Position numbers and translations under genes: made by a program. From contig JAJDXO010000035.1 in assembly GCA_022823235.1 (NCBI GenBank), positions 1-34,443 on the forward strand: DNA of 34,443 nt, read 5' to 3'. Under the pieces are notes generated by a model that saw nothing but the letters and a program-made list of their open reading frames with translations, did not search any database and was not told where the DNA came from. This stretch comes from Rhodospirillales bacterium (GTDB lineage Bacteria > Pseudomonadota > Alphaproteobacteria > Rhodospirillales > UBA2165). Of this stretch, positions 24,175 to 32,732 are shown piece by piece (the stretch's first letter is position 1; every line of letters begins with the position of its first letter).

Positions 24175-24507
24175 ATGGATAAAAATCAGGCTCTCGCCGC
24201 CTTTGCGGCGCTGTCGCAGGAAACTCGTTTGGACGCACTCCGGCTGCTGGTCGCCGCCGGGCCCGAGGGACTCGCGGCCGGCGAAATCGCCGAGCGGCTG
24301 GCGGTGCGCCAGAACACCATGTCGGCCAACCTCGCCATCCTCGGCCGGGCGGGACTGGTCGCCTCGAGGCGCGAGGGACGCAGCGTCCGCTATGTCGCCT
24401 CCCTCGAAAGCCTTCGGGATGTGGTCGGATTCCTGATGGAGGATTGCTGCGGCGGCCGTCCGGAACTGTGCGCGCCGCTGCTGGACGAGGTCCTGGGCGC
24501 CGCATAG
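24175..24507 (+). CDS. arsR: ArsR family arsenic-responsive repressor
   Basis: A 110-residue winged-helix protein. The DNA-binding part is [43 protein letters not shown], with wing [16 protein letters not shown]91, C92 and C99 in [11 protein letters not shown] form a C-terminal cysteine cluster that would bind As(III), unlike the CVC site near the DNA-binding helix of the E. coli plasmid R773 type. No strong Shine-Dalgarno precedes the ATG, so translation may be weak or leaderless. It heads a five-gene arsenic operon. Confidence 0.92.
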   Translation: MDKNQALAAFAALSQETRLDALRLLVAAGPEGLAAGEIAERLAVRQNTMSANLAILGRAGLVASRREGRSVRYVASLESLRDVVGFLMEDCCGGRPELCAPLLDEVLGAA

Positions 24508-24532
24508 GGGCCGGGGAAAGAGAGAAACGAAC

Positions 24533-25576
24533 ATGGCGCTCGGCATCAACGGCATGGGACGGATCGGGCGTCTTGCCCTGCGCGACGCATTGGGCGGCGT
24601 GATCCGCGACGCGTCCGACACCCGGGGCCCGAACGGAATCGAAGTCGCCCACTTGAACGAGGTGAAGGGCGGCGCCGAAACGACGGCGCATCTGTTGGAG
24701 TTCGACAGCGTCCACGGCCGTTGGCGGGCCGGCTTCGATGCCGCCGGGGACGCCGTCACCGTCGACAATCACCGCATGGGGTTCACCGAAGAGGCCGACC
24801 CGGCCGCCGTGCCCTGGGGGGATTTGGGCTGCGATATCGTTCTGGAATGCACCGGCAGGTTCCGCACGCCCGAGCTGCTCCAACCCTATTTCGACCGGGG
24901 CGTGAAGAAGGTGATCGTCGCCGCGCCGGTGAAGGACGAGAAGGCCCTCAATATCGTCGTCGGGGTCAATGACGGCCTCTATGAGCCGGACGAACACGAC
25001 CTGCTGACCGCGGCGTCGTGCACCACCAATTGCCTGGCCCCGGTGGTCAAGGTGGTGCATGAGGCTCTCGGCATCAAGCACGGCCAGATCACCACCATCC
25101 ACGACCCGACCAACACCAATGTGGTCGCCGACGCGCCGCACAAGGATTTGCGCCGGGCGCGCGCCGCCATGCTGTCCCTGCAGCCGACCACCACCGGAAG
25201 CGCCACCGCCATCGCGCTGATCTACCCGGAGCTCGAGGGCAAGCTCAATGGCCACGCGGTGCGCGCACCCGTGCTGAACGCCAGCCTGACCGACTGCGTC
25301 TTCGAAGTGGAAAATCCGGCGGCCGAAGACGACGTGAACGCGCTGTTCGAAGAGGCCGCCGCCGGGCCGCTCGCCGGGGTGCTCGGCATCGAGCGGCGGC
25401 CCCTGGTGTCGGCGGACTACGCCAACGACACGCGAAGCGCCGTCGTCGATGCCCCGTCCACCATGGTCACCGACGGCACGCTCCTCAAGGTCTATGCGTG
25501 GTACGACAACGAGATGGGCTATGCGTGCCGGATGATCGACCTCGCCAATATGGTCCGGGAGTCGCTGAACCGATGA
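24533..25576 (+). CDS. ArsJ-associated glyceraldehyde-3-phosphate dehydrogenase
   Basis: A 347-residue GAPDH. The NAD-binding start is [15 protein letters not shown], and the catalytic cysteine is C163 in AASCTTNC. The C-terminal part is complete ([15 protein letters not shown]). Its place between arsR and arsJ identifies it as the arsenic-dedicated GAPDH, which uses arsenate in place of phosphate to make 1-arseno-3-phosphoglycerate, the substrate exported by ArsJ. The stop overlaps the arsJ start by four bases, so translation is coupled. The housekeeping GAPDH is presumably elsewhere. Confidence 0.95.
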   Translation: MALGINGMGRIGRLALRDALGGVIRDASDTRGPNGIEVAHLNEVKGGAETTAHLLEFDSVHGRWRAGFDAAGDAVTVDNHRMGFTEEADPAAVPWGDLGCDIVLECTGRFRTPELLQPYFDRGVKKVIVAAPVKDEKALNIVVGVNDGLYEPDEHDLLTAASCTTNCLAPVVKVVHEALGIKHGQITTIHDPTNTNVVADAPHKDLRRARAAMLSLQPTTTGSATAIALIYPELEGKLNGHAVRAPVLNASLTDCVFEVENPAAEDDVNALFEEAAAGPLAGVLGIERRPLVSADYANDTRSAVVDAPSTMVTDGTLLKVYAWYDNEMGYACRMIDLANMVRESLNR

Positions 25577-26814
25577 GCGGCGCCCGCAACTACCTGATCG
25601 TCACCGCGTCCTACTGGGGGTTCACCCTGACGGACGGGGCGCTCCGGATGCTGGTCCTGCTGCACTTCTTCAATCTCGGCTACTCGCCCTTCACCCTCGC
25701 CTTCCTGTTCCTGCTCTACGAGACCGCCGGCATCTTCGCCAATCTCGGCGGCGGGTGGCTCGCGTCCCGGTTCGGGATCACCCGGATGCTGTCGGCGGGA
25801 CTGGCCCTGCAAATCGGCGGCCTGCTGTTCCTCTCGGCGCTCGATCCCGGCTGGGGCGCGGCGGCGAGCGTCATCTGGGTGGTGGCGGCGCAGGGCATTG
25901 CCGGGGTCGCCAAGGACATCACCAAGACCGCCTCCAAATCGGCGATCAAGTTCACCTCCGCCGAGGGCGGCGGCCAGCTGTTCAGATGGGTGGCGTGGTT
26001 CACCGGCTCCAAGAACGCCATGAAGGGCGCCGGATTTTTCATCGGCGGCCTCGCGCTGGAGGTCGTCGGCTTCCAACCGGCGCTGTGGGCCATGGCGGCC
26101 ATGCTGGGGATCATCCTGATCGCCGCCTTCGTGTCGCTTCCCGCCCGCCTCGGCGCGGCGGGCTCGTCCGGTAGCGTCAAGGAGCTGTTCTCCAAGTCCG
26201 CCGGGGTCAACATCCTCGCCGGGGCGCGGATCTTCCTGTTCGGCGCCCGGGACGTGTGGTTCGTCGTCGGGGTGCCGGTGTTCCTCTATGCCGGCGGCTG
26301 GAGTTTCTGGGAGGTGGGCGCCTACCTCGCGGTTTGGACCATCGTCTACGGCGGCGTTCAGGCGGCCGCCCCGTCGCTGATCCGGCGGAGCGAGGACGGC
26401 CTCTCCCGCGAGGTCCCCGAAGCCCGGCTCTGGGTGATTCTTCTTACCGCGGTGCCGGTGATCCTCGCCGTCCTGGCCGCCATGCCGGGCGCACTGCCGA
26501 TCCCGCCCACCTGGGTGATCGTCGTCGGGCTCGCCATCTTCGGGCTGCCGTTCGCCGTCAACTCGTCGCTCCATTCCTATCTGATCCTGGCCTATGCGGG
26601 ATCGAGGAAGGCCGCCGAGGATGTGGGCTTCTATTACGCGGCCAATGCGGGCGGGCGGCTGATGGGGACGCTGTTGTCCGGTCTTCTCTATCAATGGGGC
26701 GGGGTGACGGCCTGCCTGATCGGGTCGGCCGCCATGCTCGCGGCGTGTTCGATCATCACCTTCCTGCTGCCGGCGGGACATACCGCCGCGCCCGAGCAGG
26801 CGCCCGCCGAATAA
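25573..26814 (+). CDS. arsJ: Organoarsenical efflux MFS transporter ArsJ
   Basis: A 413-residue membrane protein with about 12 spans. The start at 25573 overlaps the GAPDH stop (ATGA). Family features are [56 protein letters not shown] and [15 protein letters not shown]. ArsJ exports 1-arseno-3-phosphoglycerate, which breaks down outside to arsenate, giving net arsenate resistance. The GAPDH-ArsJ pair is the established functional unit. The downstream channel gene overlaps its stop by one base (TAATG). Confidence 0.95.
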   Translation: MSGARNYLIVTASYWGFTLTDGALRMLVLLHFFNLGYSPFTLAFLFLLYETAGIFANLGGGWLASRFGITRMLSAGLALQIGGLLFLSALDPGWGAAASVIWVVAAQGIAGVAKDITKTASKSAIKFTSAEGGGQLFRWVAWFTGSKNAMKGAGFFIGGLALEVVGFQPALWAMAAMLGIILIAAFVSLPARLGAAGSSGSVKELFSKSAGVNILAGARIFLFGARDVWFVVGVPVFLYAGGWSFWEVGAYLAVWTIVYGGVQAAAPSLIRRSEDGLSREVPEARLWVILLTAVPVILAVLAAMPGALPIPPTWVIVVGLAIFGLPFAVNSSLHSYLILAYAGSRKAAEDVGFYYAANAGGRLMGTLLSGLLYQWGGVTACLIGSAAMLAACSIITFLLPAGHTAAPEQAPAE

Positions 26815-27491
26815 TGAACGCCTACGCCGCCTCCCGACGCCTCGCGGCCGAGTGGCTGGGCACCGCCTTTCTGCTGGCGGCCGTGATCGGGTCGGGCATC
26901 ATGGCCGAGCGGCTGGCCGGCGGGAACGCCGCGCTCGCGTTGCTGGGCAACACCATTCCCACCGGCGCCATCCTGGTGGTGATCATTCTCGTCTTCGGAC
27001 CCGTCTCCGGCGCCCACGTCAACCCGGCCGTGACCATCGCGTTTTGGCTGCGCCGCGAAATCGGCGCCGGCCTCGCGGCCGCCTATATCCTCGTCCAGCT
27101 GCTTGGCGGCCTCACCGGTATGCTGGCGGCCCACGCCATGTTCGGCGAGGCGCTGTGGCAGGTCTCCCAAAAGGCGCGCACCGGCCCGGATCAGTGGTTC
27201 GCGGAAGCGGTCGCGGCGTTCGGGCTGCTGGCCGCCATTTTCGGCACGATCAAATTGCGGCCCGAGGCCGTCGCCTGGGCGGTCGGCCTCTATATCACGG
27301 CCGCCTACTGGTTTACCGCCTCCACCTCGTTCGCCAACCCGGCGGTGACCGTCGCCCGGTCGTTCACCGATACCTTCACCGGTATCCGTCCCGTCGACGC
27401 GCCGGCCTTCATCATTGCCCAGATCGTAGGCGCGGTGATCGCCGTGCCGGTGTTCGCCTGGCTTTTCAGGGAGACGAAGCATGACGGATAA
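26814..27491 (+). CDS. MIP family aquaglyceroporin of the ars operon
   Basis: A 225-residue channel with six spans. The two half-helix motifs are N70-P-A (HVNPAVT) and N175-P-A with the selectivity arginine R182 (NPAVTVAR). It begins within the arsJ stop (TAATG). Aquaglyceroporins pass As(OH)3; in Sinorhizobium meliloti the ars-operon channel AqpS releases internally formed arsenite. Here no arsenate reductase gene is visible beside it, so it may serve arsenite flow or another neutral solute. The next gene overlaps its end by 11 bases. Confidence 0.9.
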   Translation: MNAYAASRRLAAEWLGTAFLLAAVIGSGIMAERLAGGNAALALLGNTIPTGAILVVIILVFGPVSGAHVNPAVTIAFWLRREIGAGLAAAYILVQLLGGLTGMLAAHAMFGEALWQVSQKARTGPDQWFAEAVAAFGLLAAIFGTIKLRPEAVAWAVGLYITAAYWFTASTSFANPAVTVARSFTDTFTGIRPVDAPAFIIAQIVGAVIAVPVFAWLFRETKHDG

Positions 27492-28506
27492 CCCCCTTGC
27501 CGGTTTTCGGGTCGACCCGGCGGACCTCAATTATATCGGCGAGAATCTGCAGCGCCCGGAATGCATCCTGGCCGAGCCGGACGGTACGCTCTGGTCGGCG
27601 GACGCCCGGGGCGGGGTGGTGCGGATAGCGCCTGACGGGTCGCAGGCCATCGTCACCCAGACCCAGGCGGCGGCCTTCGAAGGGGCCGGCGATGACGCGA
27701 CCCGGTTCACCGAGGGCACGCTGCCCAACGGCCTCGCCTTCGGCAGGAACAGGGAAATTTACATCTCCAATTTCGGCACCGATGTGCTGGAAGTGATGGA
27801 CCGGGACACCGGCGAGACCAAACTTCTCTACGACTCCATCGACGGCGCGCCCATCGGCAAAGTGAACTTCGTGCTGCGGGATTCCAAGGACCGTTTGTGG
27901 CTCACCGTGTCGACCCGGATCAAGAACTGGATGGAAGCCATGAGCCCCAATGTGGCCGACGGCTTCGTGGCGCTGGCCGACGAGAACGGCCTTCGCATCG
28001 TCACCGACGGGCTCGCCTTCACCAACGAAATCCGCCTGGATGCGGACGAGGAGTATCTCTACATCGCCGAGACCACGGGCCAGCGGGTCTCCAGGATGAA
28101 GGTGGCGGCGGACGGGTCGCTCTCCGGCCGGGAGGTGTTCGGCCCGTCGAAACTGGGTCCCGGCGGGTTCATCGACGGGATCGCCTTCGATGCCTTCGGC
28201 AATCTCTGGGGCACGCTGATCATGGCCGACATCATCTTCGCCATCACCCCGGACGGCGAATACCTGGAGATTCTCAACGATTGCGACGAAGCGGCCACCG
28301 CCCGGCTGGAGGCCAGGTTCCGCGCCGACGAGGTCACGGCGGACGACATGCTGGCCGCTTCGGGCACCGTCGCGCCGTGGTTCGCCAGCGTCACCTTCGG
28401 CGGGGCCGACCTCAGGACCTGCTATATCGGCAGCCTGCGCGGCACCCGGATTCCCTACTTCGAAAGCCCGGTCGCCGGGCTGCCCATGGTGCATTGGCCG
28501 GCGTAG
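27481..28506 (+). CDS. SMP-30/gluconolactonase/LRE family protein
   Basis: A 341-residue six-bladed propeller. The likely metal ligands are the glutamate in RPECILAEPDG, the asparagine in FTNEIRLD and the aspartate in FIDGIAFD, as in SMP-30 lactonases. Blade motifs recur (DGTLWSADARGGVVRI, LPNGLAFGRNREIYISNFG, FGNLWGTLIMADIIF). The family hydrolyses lactones and related esters with a divalent metal. It overlaps the aquaporin gene by 11 bases with a GGGAGACG site inside that gene, so it belongs to the arsenic operon; no such role is established that I know of. Confidence 0.9.
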   Translation: MTDNPLAGFRVDPADLNYIGENLQRPECILAEPDGTLWSADARGGVVRIAPDGSQAIVTQTQAAAFEGAGDDATRFTEGTLPNGLAFGRNREIYISNFGTDVLEVMDRDTGETKLLYDSIDGAPIGKVNFVLRDSKDRLWLTVSTRIKNWMEAMSPNVADGFVALADENGLRIVTDGLAFTNEIRLDADEEYLYIAETTGQRVSRMKVAADGSLSGREVFGPSKLGPGGFIDGIAFDAFGNLWGTLIMADIIFAITPDGEYLEILNDCDEAATARLEARFRADEVTADDMLAASGTVAPWFASVTFGGADLRTCYIGSLRGTRIPYFESPVAGLPMVHWPA

Positions 28507-28518
28507 GAGAAAAACAGG

Positions 28519-29190
28519 TCAGGGCTTGGGGAACACCAACACGGTGAGGTCGCTGTAATCCCCGTCGCCGGTTTCCGCGCAATCCGCGATGGCGGTATCG
28601 GCGGAGCTCTCATCGTCGAACGTGAGGCGCTGATGCACGGTCACGGCGCGGGCCCCGTCGACCCCCGCTTCCATCAGCCGCCGGCACAAGGCCGCCGGCA
28701 TGATGTCGAAGGGGCGCGGCAGGCAGATGACGTTCCGCCGCGCCTCCTTGAGGTAGTGGATCAAATCGTCGAGCTGTTCCTCGTGGTCGTAGCGCCGGTG
28801 CAACGTGACGAAGAGGGATTGCTCCATGGCGATCCCCGAGCGCACCGCGGCAATCTGAATGCAGCTGATGCCGGGCACCAGTTCGACCTCGTCGATGCGC
28901 TGGCGAACCCGGTCGAGCAGTTCGTTGCACGATACGTTGAGATCCCCCCAGGCACAGACCACGACGGTCTTTCCGTCCGCGGCGCGCGCCGCCGCCAGAT
29001 CGAGCTGCGCCTCCTGGTTGGGATAATCCATGGAGAGAATCTCGGCCCCCGGCTTCGCGTGCGGCCGGGCGGTCCCGAGCACGGTCTCGAAACCCGCAAT
29101 CACGTCCGCTCCGGCAATGATCCCGGCGCCCTTCCCGGTCAGGAACCCGCCGTCGCCGGGCCCGACAGCCACGACGGTCGCGCGGGTCAT
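28519..29190 (-). CDS. cbiE: Precorrin-6Y / cobalt-precorrin-7 C5-methyltransferase subunit
   Basis: A 223-residue SAM-dependent tetrapyrrole methylase. The start at 29190 overlaps the peroxiredoxin stop as ATGA. Typical features are VVAVGPGDGGFLTGKGAGIIAGADVIAG, VVVCAWGDLNVS in place of the usual GDP-type loop, and VELVPGISCIQIAAVRSG. CbiE methylates C5 of the corrin ring in cobalamin synthesis; in many proteobacteria it is fused to CbiT as CobL. Here only the CbiE half is present, and no other cobalamin gene lies in the window. The C5 assignment rests on resemblance and could be another corrin methylase. Confidence 0.8.
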   Translation of the reverse strand: MTRATVVAVGPGDGGFLTGKGAGIIAGADVIAGFETVLGTARPHAKPGAEILSMDYPNQEAQLDLAAARAADGKTVVVCAWGDLNVSCNELLDRVRQRIDEVELVPGISCIQIAAVRSGIAMEQSLFVTLHRRYDHEEQLDDLIHYLKEARRNVICLPRPFDIMPAALCRRLMEAGVDGARAVTVHQRLTFDDESSADTAIADCAETGDGDYSDLTVLVFPKP

Positions 29191-29657
29191 AGGGCCCGGA
29201 CGGCGGCCAGTACTTCGGCCACGTGCCCCTTCACCTTGATCTTCCGCCACTCGGTTCTGAGGGTTCCGGTCTCGTCGATCAGGAAGGTGGACCGGTCGAT
29301 CCCCATGTACTTCCTGCCGTACATGGACTTCTCGACCCAGGCGCCGTAGGCGTCGCACACCTCGCCCTCTTCGTCCGAGAGCAGGGTGAAATTCAGCTTG
29401 TGCCTGGCCTTGAATTTGTCGTGCTTGGCGATGCTGTCCTTGGAGATACCGATGATCTCGGCGCCCGCCTTGGAAAACGCTTGGAGTTCGTCACGGAACT
29501 CGGAGGCTTCCCGGGTTCAGCCCGGCGTGTCGTCCTTGGGATAGAAGTAGAGCACCACCTTCCTGCCGCGAAGTTCCGACAGCTTTACCGACCCGCCGCC
29601 GTCGCCGGGCAACGTGAAGTCGGGCGCCTTGCCGCCGGGCTTTGCTTTTGCCGCCAT
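29187..29657 (-). CDS. BCP-type peroxiredoxin with in-frame TGA at the peroxidatic site; probable selenoprotein
   Basis: A 156-residue frame read from ATG 29657 through one in-frame TGA (29517-29519, codon 47) to TGA 29187-29189. Before it: [12 protein letters not shown] and [14 protein letters not shown]; after it: [61 protein letters not shown]. This aligns end to end with E. coli Bcp, where TPGC holds the peroxidatic cysteine, so the TGA falls exactly on the catalytic residue and is read as selenocysteine. A SECIS-like hairpin follows. The resolving cysteine of Bcp (five residues on) is absent, which suggests a one-selenol mechanism with an external thiol donor. Bcp reduces hydroperoxides using thioredoxin. 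It overlaps cbiE by four bases. A nonsense mutation is the alternative but would leave no reason for such precise placement and such an intact downstream frame. Confidence 0.88.
29472..29511 (-). promoter_or_regulatory. SECIS-like hairpin after the peroxiredoxin TGA
   Basis: On the minus strand, GAGTTC (29501-29496), loop CGTGAC (29495-29490) and GAACTC (29489-29484) form a perfect 6-bp stem. Outer pairing of GGAAGC (29511-29506) with GC (29480-29479) and TTCC (29475-29472) can extend it with bulges. The loop begins 21 bases after the TGA and has a G in its first two positions. The published bacterial SECIS model asks for a loop G near the start and about 16-37 bases of spacing. Such an element would recruit SelB to insert selenocysteine. 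Confidence 0.75.
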
Positions 29658-29723
29658 GTGTCTCTCCCCTGTGACGTCGCGACTCTATACGCCCGAGATT
29701 CGCCGAATGTTCAAGCCCGGGGA

Positions 29724-30203
29724 TCAGGACAGATGATCGAGCGGCAGGGCGGTGGAATATTTCACCTGATTGAGGGCGAAGGAGGATTTGATGTTGGAGA
29801 CGCCGGGTATGCGGGTCAAATGCTCCATCAGAAACCGCTCGTAGGCCTCGAGGTCGGGGACGACCACCCGCAGGAGGTAATCGGACTCGCCCGTCATGAG
29901 ATAGCACTCGACCACCTCGGGCCGCGACTCGATGGCCGCCTCGAACTCGGACAGGTTCTCTTCGATCTGCTTTTCCAGGGTGACGTGAATGAAGACGCTG
30001 ACCTTCAGATCGATGGTGTTGCCGTCCACCAGCGCAACCCGCTTCTTGATGATCCCCGCATCGGTGAGAAGTTTCACTCGGCGAAGGCAGGGCGACGGCG
30101 ACAACCCCACCCGTTCGGCCAGTTCCGCGTTGGTCAGGCCGCCATCGGACTGAAGCTCGGTGAGGATTCGTGCATCGATCGCATCCAGCTCCATGGTTGG
30201 CAT
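29724..30203 (-). CDS. Lrp/AsnC family transcriptional regulator
   Basis: A 159-residue protein. The N-terminal helix-turn-helix is LDAIDARILTELQSDGGLTNAELAERVGLSPSPCLRRVKLL. The C-terminal RAM/AsnC ligand domain is VSVFIHVTLEKQIEENLSEFE, VECYLMTGESDYLLRVVVPDL, IPGVSNIKSSFALNQVKYST. Lrp-type regulators respond to amino acids. It is divergent from the AceE-like gene, the usual layout for a local regulator, and 66 bases upstream of the peroxiredoxin on the same strand. I chose 30203 because AGGAAC lies 9-10 bases ahead. Confidence 0.93.
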   Translation of the reverse strand: MPTMELDAIDARILTELQSDGGLTNAELAERVGLSPSPCLRRVKLLTDAGIIKKRVALVDGNTIDLKVSVFIHVTLEKQIEENLSEFEAAIESRPEVVECYLMTGESDYLLRVVVPDLEAYERFLMEHLTRIPGVSNIKSSFALNQVKYSTALPLDHLS

Positions 30204-30267
30204 TTTATGCCGTTCCTGTATCTTTTGCTAATCGAAAATTCCAATCACGGCACATCCAGGCGCATAG

Positions 30268-30290
30268 TTCGCAATGATATTTTTTGCGAA
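30268..30290. promoter_or_regulatory. Inverted repeat between the Lrp and AceE-like genes
   Basis: TTCGCAA (30268-30274) and TTGCGAA (30284-30290) form a perfect 7-bp inverted repeat with a 9-base AT-rich spacer, 22 bases before the AceE-like start. It lies in the divergent space and is a candidate Lrp-type operator. Confidence 0.5.
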
Positions 30291-30311
30291 TCCTGGCAAT
30301 TTTGTCGGGTC

Positions 30312-32714
30312 ATGCAGATGATCGGTCCCAGCCGAACCCGCACCGGCCAGCCGGGCCCGGAGATCGTCCTGGAGGAGCTTCAGCGCAAAGTTCTGTGGCT
30401 CTCCGCCTGGATGATCCACAACGCCAATCACCTTCGCCCCAACGGGGACGGCCTCAAGGTCGGCGGCCACCAGGCGTCCTGCGCGTCCATGGTGTCGATC
30501 ATGACGGCGCTCTATTTCTCCCAGCTCCGGCCCGAGGACCGGGTCGCCGTGAAGCCCCACGCCGCGCCGGTGTTTCATGCCATCCAATACCTGCTCGGCA
30601 ATCAGAGCCTGGACAAGCTGGAGAACTTCCGTGCCTTCGGCGGCGCCCAGGCATATCCGTCCCGGACCAAGGACACGGACGACGTGGATTTCTCGACCGG
30701 GTCGGTGGGCCTTGGGGCGGCGATGACCGCATTCGCCTCCATGATCCAGGATTACATCCGGGCCAAGGACTGGGGCCGCACGCTGAAACCGGGCCGGATG
30801 ATCGCTCTGGTGGGCGACGCGGAACTGGACGAGGGCAATATCTACGAGTGCCTGCTCGAAGGATGGAAACACGAACTCCGCAACACCTGGTGGGTCATCG
30901 ACTATAACCGCCAGAGCCTGGACGGAATCGTTCACGAAGGAATCTACAGCCGGATCGAGAAGACGTTCGCCGCGTTCGACTGGGACGTGGTCACCCTGAA
31001 ATACGGAGCATTGCAGCGGGCCGCCTTCGCCGAGCCCGGCGGCGAAACGCTGCGCCGGTGGATCGACGACTGCCCCAATCCCCTCTACTCGGCGCTGACC
31101 TATCAGGGAGGCGCCGCATGGCGGGAGCGGCTGCTTGGCGACCTCTCGAACGATGAGGATGCCCTCGCCCTCGTTTCCCGCCGGTCCGACGGGGAACTGG
31201 CCGAACTGATGGAGACCCTCGGCGGCCACTGCCTGCCGACCCTGATCGATGCCTTCGCCGCCATCGATCACGACCGTCCGGTGTGCTTCATCGCCTATAC
31301 CATCAAGGGACGGGGACTGCCGCTCGCCGGCCACAAGGACAACCATGCCGGCATTCTGACGCCGGATCAGATGGCCGGCTTCCAAAAGACCATGGGCATT
31401 CGTCCGGGGCATGAATGGGAACCCCGCGAGGGGATCGACATTTCGGAGTCCGATTTCGAGGCCTTCCTGGCCGCGGTGCCGTTCAACGCCGGCGGCAATC
31501 GCCGCGCATCGGCAAAACCCATTCCGGTTCCCCCGCTGCCGGAAACCCCGGCCGGCTCCGCCTCGACCCAGGAAGGGTTCGGCAGGATTCTCAACGAAAT
31601 CGGCCGTTCCGACAAGCCTTACGCGGACCGGATCGTGACCCTGTCGCCGGATGTCAGCGTATCGACCAACCTGGGACCGTGGATCAATCGGCGGAACCTC
31701 TTCGCCGCGGAGACCATCGGCGATACCTTCCGCCAGGAAAAGGTGGTCAGCGGCCAAAAGTGGAGTTTCGATCCGAGCGGTCAGCATATCGAATTGGGGA
31801 TCGCCGAAAACAACCTGTTCCTCGCCCTGGCTGCCGCCGGGTTGTCCCATTCGCTGTTCGGCGAACGGCTGCTGCCTATCGGCACTCTCTATGATCCGTT
31901 CATTGCCCGGGGCCTCGATGCGCTGAACTATGCCTGCTACCAGGATGCCCGTTTCCTGCTGGTGGCCACCCCCTCCGGGGTCACGCTGGCGCCGGAGGGG
32001 GGCGCCCACCAATCCATCGGCACACCGCTGATCGGCATGGCTCAAGACGGTCTGGCCGCATTCGAGCCCGCCTTCGTGGACGAACTCCGGACGATCATGG
32101 AATGGTCGTTCGACTACATGCAGCGCGACGGCGCGGGCGGTCCGGATCCCGCCACATGGCTTCGGGATCGCACCGGCGGCTCGGTCTATCTCCGCTGTTC
32201 GACGCGCAAACTGGAGCAACCGCTGAGAGAGTTCTCCACCGGCCAGAAGGACGACCTGATCAACGGCGCCTATTGGCTGAGGCGTCCCGGCCCCAATTGC
32301 GAGTTGATCATCGCCTATCAGGGTGTCGTGGCGCCGGAAGCGATGACCGCCGCAGGCATGGCGGCGGAGCATTTCCGGGACATCGGCGTCCTCGCCGTGA
32401 CGTCCGCCGACCGCCTCAATGCGGGCTGGCAGGCGGCGCAACGGGCGCGGCGCCGCGGCGCGGCAACCGCCGAATGCCATATCGAGCGGCTGCTGGCCGG
32501 AATTCCGGGACATGCGCATCTGCTCACGGTTCACGACGGACACCCGGCGGCGCTTTCCTGGCTGGGCGGTGTTCGCGGACATCGGACATCGGCGCTGGGC
32601 GTCGAGCATTTCGGGCAAACCGGCACCATCGACGATCTTTACACTCACTTTGAAATTGATTGTGATGCAATTCTCAGGGCGGCCGCTGCACTACGCGGCC
32701 GGCGGATCCAGTAG
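30312..32714 (+). CDS. AceE-like homodimeric 2-oxoacid dehydrogenase E1 / transketolase-like enzyme
   Basis: An 800-residue thiamine-diphosphate enzyme, near the AceE-type size of about 880. I start at 30312; an ATG two codons later is equally possible. The TPP/Mg motif is G168-D169-AELDEG-N176. Other features are HQASCASMVSIMTALYFSQL, DVDFSTGSVGLGAAMTAF, YTIKGRGLPLAGHKDNH, and the pyrimidine domain with QHIELGIAENNLFLALAAAGL. Close relatives include MdeB, the E1-like enzyme beside methionine gamma-lyase and an Lrp-type regulator in Pseudomonas. The Lrp neighbour fits an amino-acid-derived 2-oxoacid. No E2 or E3 gene follows, so its partner or acceptor is unknown. Confidence 0.85.
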   Translation: MQMIGPSRTRTGQPGPEIVLEELQRKVLWLSAWMIHNANHLRPNGDGLKVGGHQASCASMVSIMTALYFSQLRPEDRVAVKPHAAPVFHAIQYLLGNQSLDKLENFRAFGGAQAYPSRTKDTDDVDFSTGSVGLGAAMTAFASMIQDYIRAKDWGRTLKPGRMIALVGDAELDEGNIYECLLEGWKHELRNTWWVIDYNRQSLDGIVHEGIYSRIEKTFAAFDWDVVTLKYGALQRAAFAEPGGETLRRWIDDCPNPLYSALTYQGGAAWRERLLGDLSNDEDALALVSRRSDGELAELMETLGGHCLPTLIDAFAAIDHDRPVCFIAYTIKGRGLPLAGHKDNHAGILTPDQMAGFQKTMGIRPGHEWEPREGIDISESDFEAFLAAVPFNAGGNRRASAKPIPVPPLPETPAGSASTQEGFGRILNEIGRSDKPYADRIVTLSPDVSVSTNLGPWINRRNLFAAETIGDTFRQEKVVSGQKWSFDPSGQHIELGIAENNLFLALAAAGLSHSLFGERLLPIGTLYDPFIARGLDALNYACYQDARFLLVATPSGVTLAPEGGAHQSIGTPLIGMAQDGLAAFEPAFVDELRTIMEWSFDYMQRDGAGGPDPATWLRDRTGGSVYLRCSTRKLEQPLREFSTGQKDDLINGAYWLRRPGPNCELIIAYQGVVAPEAMTAAGMAAEHFRDIGVLAVTSADRLNAGWQAAQRARRRGAATAECHIERLLAGIPGHAHLLTVHDGHPAALSWLGGVRGHRTSALGVEHFGQTGTIDDLYTHFEIDCDAILRAAAALRGRRIQ

Positions 32715-32732
32715 AGCCAGGGGAGATACGAA

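Noticed and set aside
25519-26781. A 420-codon minus-strand frame opposite arsJ
   Set aside because: Its product is repetitive and charged (Glu, Arg, Gly, Asp), with no domain, while arsJ on the other strand is unmistakable.
29187-29657. Calling the peroxiredoxin a pseudogene broken by a nonsense mutation
   Set aside because: The only in-frame stop is at the catalytic residue, the frame after it is intact to a coupled stop, and a SECIS-like hairpin follows. Random decay rarely gives this pattern.
30228-32648. An 806-codon open frame on the minus strand opposite the AceE-like gene
   Set aside because: It is antisense to a clear thiamine-diphosphate enzyme, has no recognisable motif, and reflects third-position GC bias.
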